This document shows positions 7,116 through 10,796 of a DNA stretch of 10,796 bases, piece by piece. The notes beneath the pieces were generated by a model that worked only from the letters and a program-made list of their open reading frames with translations, was not told the origin of the DNA and did no database searches. How positions within the stretch are numbered: the stretch's first letter is position 1; each line of letters opens with the position of its first letter. The stretch lies in contig CAIVDH010000209.1 of the NCBI GenBank assembly GCA_903904635.1, forward strand, positions 1 to 10,796, read 5' to 3'. The position numbers were made by a program, and so were the translations under genes. The stretch comes from an uncultured Burkholderiales bacterium (GTDB lineage: Bacteria > Pseudomonadota > Gammaproteobacteria > Burkholderiales > Burkholderiaceae_D).

Positions 7116-8003
7116 ATGGCAACACGCATTCCCCCGGTACATGCACTTTCTGCGTTTGAGGCTGCTGCACGCCACGGCTCTTTTGCCCTGGCTGCAGAAG
7201 AACTTTGCATTACGCCTTCGGCGCTCTCACATCGCATACGCTTGCTTGAAGAATTTGTTGGTGAGCGTTTATTCTTGCGTGATGGCCGCAATGTCGGGCT
7301 CTCTGAATTTGGTCGTCGTTATCTGGATGTGGTGCGGCAGGCGCTGCGCACGCTGACTGATTTTCCTATGCCGCGTCGCGCCGCTTCTGCGCAACCACGC
7401 ATTAAGCTCACTTTGCCGCCCACGTTCGCGCGCTACATGCTGGTGCCCAGACTGGCATCATTTACGCAAGCGCATCCCGATGTTGCCGTTGAAATTTATT
7501 TGTCGGTGCCGCTTTATGATTTATCCACTGCAGAGAGTGATGTGGAAGTGCGCTTTGGTGCGGGCAAATATCCGAATTTGCAATCAGACATGCTATTTGC
7601 CGAGCCCACTTTCGCTGTGGCCAGTCCCGCTTATCTCAAGCAAGTGGGGGTAATCAATACGCCGGCTGATCTGGAAAAAGCCACATTAATACGCTCGGCA
7701 CTGGAGCCATGGCAGCCATGGTTTGAGGCAGCAGGATTGGACTGGCCTGAGCCAGCCACCGGCATACGGGTGGATGATCTGGGTTTGCTGCTTGAATTAA
7801 TTAAGCATGGTCATGGTGTAGGGCTCACGCGTGAACATTTTGCCCGCGAGATGATGGAGCGCGGCGAAATCGTCAGATTATTTGATCTGCAAATGGACAC
7901 GCCTCCGCATGCTTATTACGTGGTCTATGAAAAAGCGATACGTGACCGCCCCGAGGTGTCGTTATTTCTGGATTGGATGCAAGACACTTTCCTGGCTGTC
8001 TGA
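7116..8003 (+). CDS. LysR-family transcriptional regulator, GcvA-like
   Basis: A 295-residue DNA-binding regulator of usual LysR length. The N-terminal winged helix-turn-helix covers about residues 7-66, with HALSAFEAAARHGSFALAAE leading into the recognition part ITPSALSHRIRLLEEFVGERL (from 32). The effector-binding domain, of periplasmic-binding-protein fold, starts near residue 95 (RIKLTLPPTFARYMLVPRL) and ends with the GcvA-type block GHGVGLTREHFAREMMERGEIVRLF. The ATG has aagg 5 nt upstream and lies 30 nt after the D-lactate dehydrogenase stop, so the two are probably co-transcribed; a LysR gene placed inside rather than divergent to its targets is less common. Standing between two 2-hydroxyacid oxidases, it probably senses a 2-hydroxyacid or its product and controls one or both; this is inference. 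GcvA proper regulates glycine cleavage, which is not encoded here. Confidence 0.93.
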   Translation: MATRIPPVHALSAFEAAARHGSFALAAEELCITPSALSHRIRLLEEFVGERLFLRDGRNVGLSEFGRRYLDVVRQALRTLTDFPMPRRAASAQPRIKLTLPPTFARYMLVPRLASFTQAHPDVAVEIYLSVPLYDLSTAESDVEVRFGAGKYPNLQSDMLFAEPTFAVASPAYLKQVGVINTPADLEKATLIRSALEPWQPWFEAAGLDWPEPATGIRVDDLGLLLELIKHGHGVGLTREHFAREMMERGEIVRLFDLQMDTPPHAYYVVYEKAIRDRPEVSLFLDWMQDTFLAV

Positions 8004-8039
8004 TGAGTAAGGCCATAGATTAGGGACAGTAATTCTCTA

Positions 8040-8066
8040 TTGACCCGGCTGGAATAAAAATATTCA
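8040..8066 (+). promoter_or_regulatory. Possible sigma70-like promoter for glcD (weak)
   Basis: ttgacc at 8040-8045 is a good -35 box. The best -10 candidates are tattca (8061-8066, 15-nt spacing) or attcat (16-nt spacing), both poor. If used, transcription would begin near 8074 and leave a leader of about 130 nt before glcD that includes the short ORF and hairpin described below. The rest of the 203-nt gap (8004-8206) shows no other promoter I can support. Confidence 0.25.
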
Positions 8067-8096
8067 TCTGATGACGCAAGCTTTTCAGCTAAATCC

Positions 8097-8153
8097 ATGC
8101 GCAATTTTGTATTTATTGCCTCAGCATTCGTTAAACTACCTTTCCTAATTTAA
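8097..8153 (+). CDS. Possible 18-codon upstream ORF in the glcD leader
   Basis: An ATG frame encodes MRNFVFIASAFVKLPFLI and stops with TAA at 8151-8153, the base directly before the left arm of the terminator hairpin. The peptide is hydrophobic with four Phe. No Shine-Dalgarno sequence is visible before the ATG (cagctaaatcc), and an ORF of this size is expected by chance fairly often. It is listed because its stop position relative to the hairpin resembles a leader-peptide attenuator. Confidence 0.2.
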   Translation: MRNFVFIASAFVKLPFLI

Positions 8154-8185
8154 AAAGCCGCACACATTATTGGTGCTGCGGCTTT
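8154..8185 (+). terminator. Rho-independent-type hairpin just upstream of glcD
   Basis: aaagccgca (8154-8162) pairs perfectly with tgcggcttt (8177-8185), and an inner cac/gtg pairing (8163-8165 with 8173-8175, one bulged C) shortens the loop to 7 nt. The T-run is modest (ttt then cattct). Either it ends the dehydrogenase-LysR transcript, or it is an attenuator in the glcD leader, because the glcD ATG is only 21 nt downstream of it. Confidence 0.75.
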
Positions 8186-8206
8186 CATTCTGTATTGAGC
8201 CAGGCT

Positions 8207-9694
8207 ATGAACGCACCGACAGAAGCACCATTTGCTCTTTCCCGCCAGCGTGAGGTGGTGGCCGCATTGCGTAGCGTGTTGCCTGAAAATGCAGTGTTAT
8301 TCAATGAAGAGGACACGCGTCCTTATGAGTGCGACGGCCTGTCTGCCTATCGGCAATTGCCTATGGTGGTGGTGTTGCCGAAAACAGAGGCGCAGATTAT
8401 TGCGATTTTAAAAATCTGTCAGCGACTCGAAGTGCCTATCGTGCCGCGTGGCGCCGGCACCGGTTTGTCAGGTGGTGCCATGCCGATTGCGGATGGCGTA
8501 GTGCTTTCTACTGCGCGCCTGAATAAAATTGTCAGGCTCGATCCGTATGCGCGTGTTGCAGTAGTGCAGCCGGGTGTGCGCAATCTGGCTATCTCTGAAG
8601 CAGCCAGCTCGCATGGTTTGTATTACGCCCCTGACCCTTCCTCACAAATTGCCTGCAGCATCGGCGGCAACGTCGCTGAAAATTCGGGTGGTGTGCATTG
8701 TCTGAAATACGGACTCACTGTGCACAATGTTTTGCGGGTGAGAATGGTCACCATTGAAGGCGATGTTGTTGAGCTTGGCAATGAAGGGCTGGATGCGCCC
8801 GGATTAGATTTGCTGGCAGTTTTCATCGGCTCAGAAGGCATGTTGGGCGTGGTGACGGAAGTCACAGTCAAGCTGGTGCCCAAGCCACAAAAAGCGCGCG
8901 TGATCATGGCCTCATTTGATGATGTCGTCAAAGGCGGTAATGCGGTGGCCAATGTAATTGCCGCTGGCATTATTCCAGCTGGGCTGGAGATGATGGACAA
9001 GACCAGTTCGCGCATGGTTGAGCCATTCGTCAAAGCTGGCTACGACACCGATGCCGAAGCTATTCTGCTGTGTGAATCCGATGGCACGCCAGAAGAAGTG
9101 GAAGAAGAAATCGCGCGCATGACCGAGGTGTTGAATGCTTCTGGCGCCACAGCGATTGCGGTTTCTCATGACGAAGCTGAACGCATGCGATTCTGGTCTG
9201 GTCGTAAAAATGCTTTTCCGGCAGCAGGACGCATTTCACCAGACTACTATTGTATGGACGGCACCATACCGCGAAAAAAACTGGCGCAGGTATTGCTCGG
9301 TATCGCCGAGATGGAAAAAACATTTAATCTGCGCTGTGCCAATGTGTTTCATGCAGGTGATGGCAATTTACATCCGCTGATTTTGTTTGATGCCAATCAA
9401 CCCGGTGAATTTGATCGCGCTGAAGAATTCGGTGCAGCCATACTCGAGCTATGTGTTGAAGTCGGCGGTACCATCACGGGCGAGCATGGTGTCGGTATAG
9501 AAAAAATTAATTCCATGTGTGTGCAATTTTCTGATGCAGAGCGTGCGGCATTTTTTGCAGTCAAGCGCGCTTTTGATACAGCCTTCTTGTTAAATCCCGA
9601 TAAAGCCATTCCTTCACTAGTGCGATGTGCCGAATACGGCAAGATGCATGTCCAGCGTGGTCAGCTCAAATTTGCTGATTTGCCGCGTTTCTAA
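8207..9694 (+). CDS. glcD: Glycolate oxidase subunit GlcD (FAD-binding)
   Basis: The FAD subunit of membrane-associated glycolate dehydrogenase GlcDEF, which oxidises glycolate (and often D-lactate) to glyoxylate with electrons going to the respiratory chain. The PCMH FAD domain runs about 50-225 with PIVPRGAGTGLSGGAMP (77-93), PDPSSQIACSIGGNVAENSG (142-161) and VFIGSEGMLGVVTEVTVKLV (205-224). The C-terminal domain has FWSGRKNAFPAAGR (329-342), FHAGDGNLHPLILFD (381-395) and GGTITGEHGVGIEKI (420-434), the GlcD signatures. I chose the ATG at 8207 (495 residues, MNAPTEAPF), which fits homologue N-termini. A TTG four codons upstream (8195, in frame) would give 499 residues but has no ribosome site before it; the ATG has only a weak gag 7 nt upstream. 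glcE follows 20 nt after the TAA. Confidence 0.96.
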   Translation: MNAPTEAPFALSRQREVVAALRSVLPENAVLFNEEDTRPYECDGLSAYRQLPMVVVLPKTEAQIIAILKICQRLEVPIVPRGAGTGLSGGAMPIADGVVLSTARLNKIVRLDPYARVAVVQPGVRNLAISEAASSHGLYYAPDPSSQIACSIGGNVAENSGGVHCLKYGLTVHNVLRVRMVTIEGDVVELGNEGLDAPGLDLLAVFIGSEGMLGVVTEVTVKLVPKPQKARVIMASFDDVVKGGNAVANVIAAGIIPAGLEMMDKTSSRMVEPFVKAGYDTDAEAILLCESDGTPEEVEEEIARMTEVLNASGATAIAVSHDEAERMRFWSGRKNAFPAAGRISPDYYCMDGTIPRKKLAQVLLGIAEMEKTFNLRCANVFHAGDGNLHPLILFDANQPGEFDRAEEFGAAILELCVEVGGTITGEHGVGIEKINSMCVQFSDAERAAFFAVKRAFDTAFLLNPDKAIPSLVRCAEYGKMHVQRGQLKFADLPRF

Positions 9695-9714
9695 AAGCGA
9701 TATAAAAAAATACG

Positions 9715-10776
9715 ATGGAACAGCAACTGCAACAATTTAAAGAGCGCATTACTGCGGCAACTGCGCATAAAACCGCCTTGCGTATAAAAGGTAATGGCAC
9801 CAAAGACTGGTATGGGCAGAGTCTTACTGGTGAAGTGCTCGATACGACAGCGTATAGCGGCATCGTTGCTTACGACCCGACTGAACTGGTGATCACTGCG
9901 CGCTCCGGCACGACGCTGCGTGAAATTGGCGCTGCGCTGTCTGCAAAAAATCAAATGCTCGCATTCGAGCCGCCTCGCTTTGATGGCATGGCAACAATAG
10001 GCGGCATAGTCGCCAGTGGCCTGTCTGGTCCGCGCCGACTGGCTGTGGGTGCGGTGCGTGATTTTGTATTGGGTGCGGTACTGATGGATGGCCAGGGTGA
10101 GGTGCTGCATTTTGGTGGCCAGGTGATGAAAAATGTCGCCGGCTACGATGTTTCGAGGCTCTTGACTGGCTCCATGGGCACGCTAGGTTTGTTACTTGAA
10201 GTCTCGGTCAAAGTATTGCCGCGTCCTTTTGCGCAGCATACGCTGACGTTTACGATGTCAGAGCAGGATGCGCTGCGTCAGATGAATGAGTGGGGTGGAC
10301 AGCCGCTACCAATTTCTGCCACCAGTTGGCACGACGGTGCGCTGGCAATTCGCTTGTCTGGCGCGAAAGCGGCAGTTGAAGCAGCGATTAAAAAAATGGG
10401 CGGTAACGAAATGCCGCAGTCTGAAAAATTCTGGGACAGTCTGCGCGAACAGAGCCATGATTTTTTTGCTGACACATCACAAGGCCTATGGCGTTTGTCG
10501 TTACCGAGCGTTGCGCCGCAGCTGGCTTTGCCAGGTACACAATTAATTGAATGGGGCGGTGCGCAGCGTTGGTTAAAGACCGACGCTGATGCCACCATGA
10601 TACGTGCTGCAGCAACTGCTGCAGGTGGTCATGCCACCTTGTTTAAGGGTGGCGACAAATCTGTTGGTGTATTTCATCCATTGCAGCCTGCAGTGGCACG
10701 CATACATCGCAACCTGAAAAATGCTTTTGATCCGGCCGGAATTTTCAATCCGGGTCGCATGTACCCTGAGTTTTAA
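9715..10776 (+). CDS. glcE: Glycolate oxidase subunit GlcE (FAD-binding)
   Basis: The second flavoprotein subunit of glycolate dehydrogenase, a shortened relative of GlcD that lacks most of the C-terminal oxidase domain. Its 353 residues match the family length. Motifs seen: LRIKGNGTKDWYG (22-34), the GlcE form of the FAD-loop; FEPPRFDGMATIGGIVASGL (84-103); SGPRRLAVGAVRDFVLG (104-120); GGQVMKNVAGYDVSRLLTGS (134-153) followed by MGTLGLLLEVSVKVLPRP; and a C-terminal KNAFDPAGIFNPGRMY. It starts 20 nt after the glcD stop. The spacer is A-rich with no Shine-Dalgarno sequence, so translation probably relies on coupling or an AT-rich standby site. glcF begins 1 nt after its stop. Confidence 0.96.
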   Translation: MEQQLQQFKERITAATAHKTALRIKGNGTKDWYGQSLTGEVLDTTAYSGIVAYDPTELVITARSGTTLREIGAALSAKNQMLAFEPPRFDGMATIGGIVASGLSGPRRLAVGAVRDFVLGAVLMDGQGEVLHFGGQVMKNVAGYDVSRLLTGSMGTLGLLLEVSVKVLPRPFAQHTLTFTMSEQDALRQMNEWGGQPLPISATSWHDGALAIRLSGAKAAVEAAIKKMGGNEMPQSEKFWDSLREQSHDFFADTSQGLWRLSLPSVAPQLALPGTQLIEWGGAQRWLKTDADATMIRAAATAAGGHATLFKGGDKSVGVFHPLQPAVARIHRNLKNAFDPAGIFNPGRMYPEF

Positions 10777-10777
10777 T

Positions 10778-10796
10778 ATGCAAACCAATCTCGCTG
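10778..10796 (+). CDS. glcF: Glycolate oxidase iron-sulfur subunit GlcF, first codons only
   Basis: An ATG one nucleotide after the glcE stop opens MQTNLA before the window ends. E. coli GlcF begins MQTQLTE (from memory), and glcF follows glcE in the standard glcDEF order. GlcF carries two 4Fe-4S clusters and takes electrons from the GlcDE flavins towards quinone. Only six codons are seen, so the call rests on order and this short match. Confidence 0.8.

Noticed and set aside
6459..7175. 238-residue open frame on the minus strand across the end of the D-lactate dehydrogenase gene
   Set aside because: It lies antisense to a well-conserved gene with all its motifs, its translation shows no family features, and it is rich in residues typical of antisense frames (His, Arg, Cys, Ile). 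It is a shadow.
8195..8206. TTG start for glcD four codons upstream of the ATG
   Set aside because: No ribosome site stands before the TTG and it begins 9 nt after the hairpin; the ATG at 8207 fits the family better.
9691..10110. 139-residue minus-strand open frame over the start of glcE
   Set aside because: Antisense to conserved GlcE sequence, with no motif or ribosome site; treated as a shadow.

Overview
The window looks like the chromosome of a betaproteobacterium, probably Burkholderiales and perhaps Oxalobacteraceae-like. This is judged from the ispA-dxs order, the style of the glcDE genes and the GcvA-like LysR regulator. Base composition is intermediate (spot counts of single 60-base lines run from about 37% to 65% GC). 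The genus cannot be fixed from the sequence alone. No RNA genes, CRISPR arrays, IS elements or phage genes were found.

Layout. (1) 1-2290: the 3' end of ispA (farnesyl diphosphate synthase) followed by complete dxs (DXP synthase), an isoprenoid unit closed by a clear intrinsic terminator at 2311-2355. (2) 2447-4884: two tandem + strand genes without a housekeeping look. The first encodes a 362-residue protein I do not recognise, with a Ser/Thr/Pro-rich disordered N-terminus and a helical C-terminal part. The second encodes a 425-residue ankyrin-repeat protein with a similar Ser-rich N-terminus, a small basic cluster, seven ankyrin repeats, a Pro/Ala linker built from a 27-bp tandem repeat, and a short acidic-aromatic tail. 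The pair has the look of a secreted, host-directed (effector-like) cassette; this is inference. A perfect 18-bp inverted repeat at 4888-4938 closes it. (3) 4968-5525, minus strand: PduO-type cob(I)alamin adenosyltransferase. (4) 5676-10796, plus strand: a 2-hydroxyacid oxidation locus. It holds an LDHD/DLD1-like FAD-dependent D-lactate dehydrogenase, a GcvA-like LysR regulator 30 nt downstream, a 203-nt gap with a terminator hairpin just before the next start codon, then glcD, glcE and the first codons of glcF, cut by the window edge.

How they work together. IspA and Dxs act at the far and near ends of isoprenoid synthesis. The D-lactate dehydrogenase and glycolate oxidase GlcDEF feed electrons from D-lactate or glycolate into the respiratory chain, giving pyruvate or glyoxylate; the LysR protein between them is the obvious candidate regulator. 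The least explained parts are the two effector-like genes and the glcD leader, where an 18-codon upstream ORF ends exactly at the base of a terminator hairpin about 20 nt before the glcD start.
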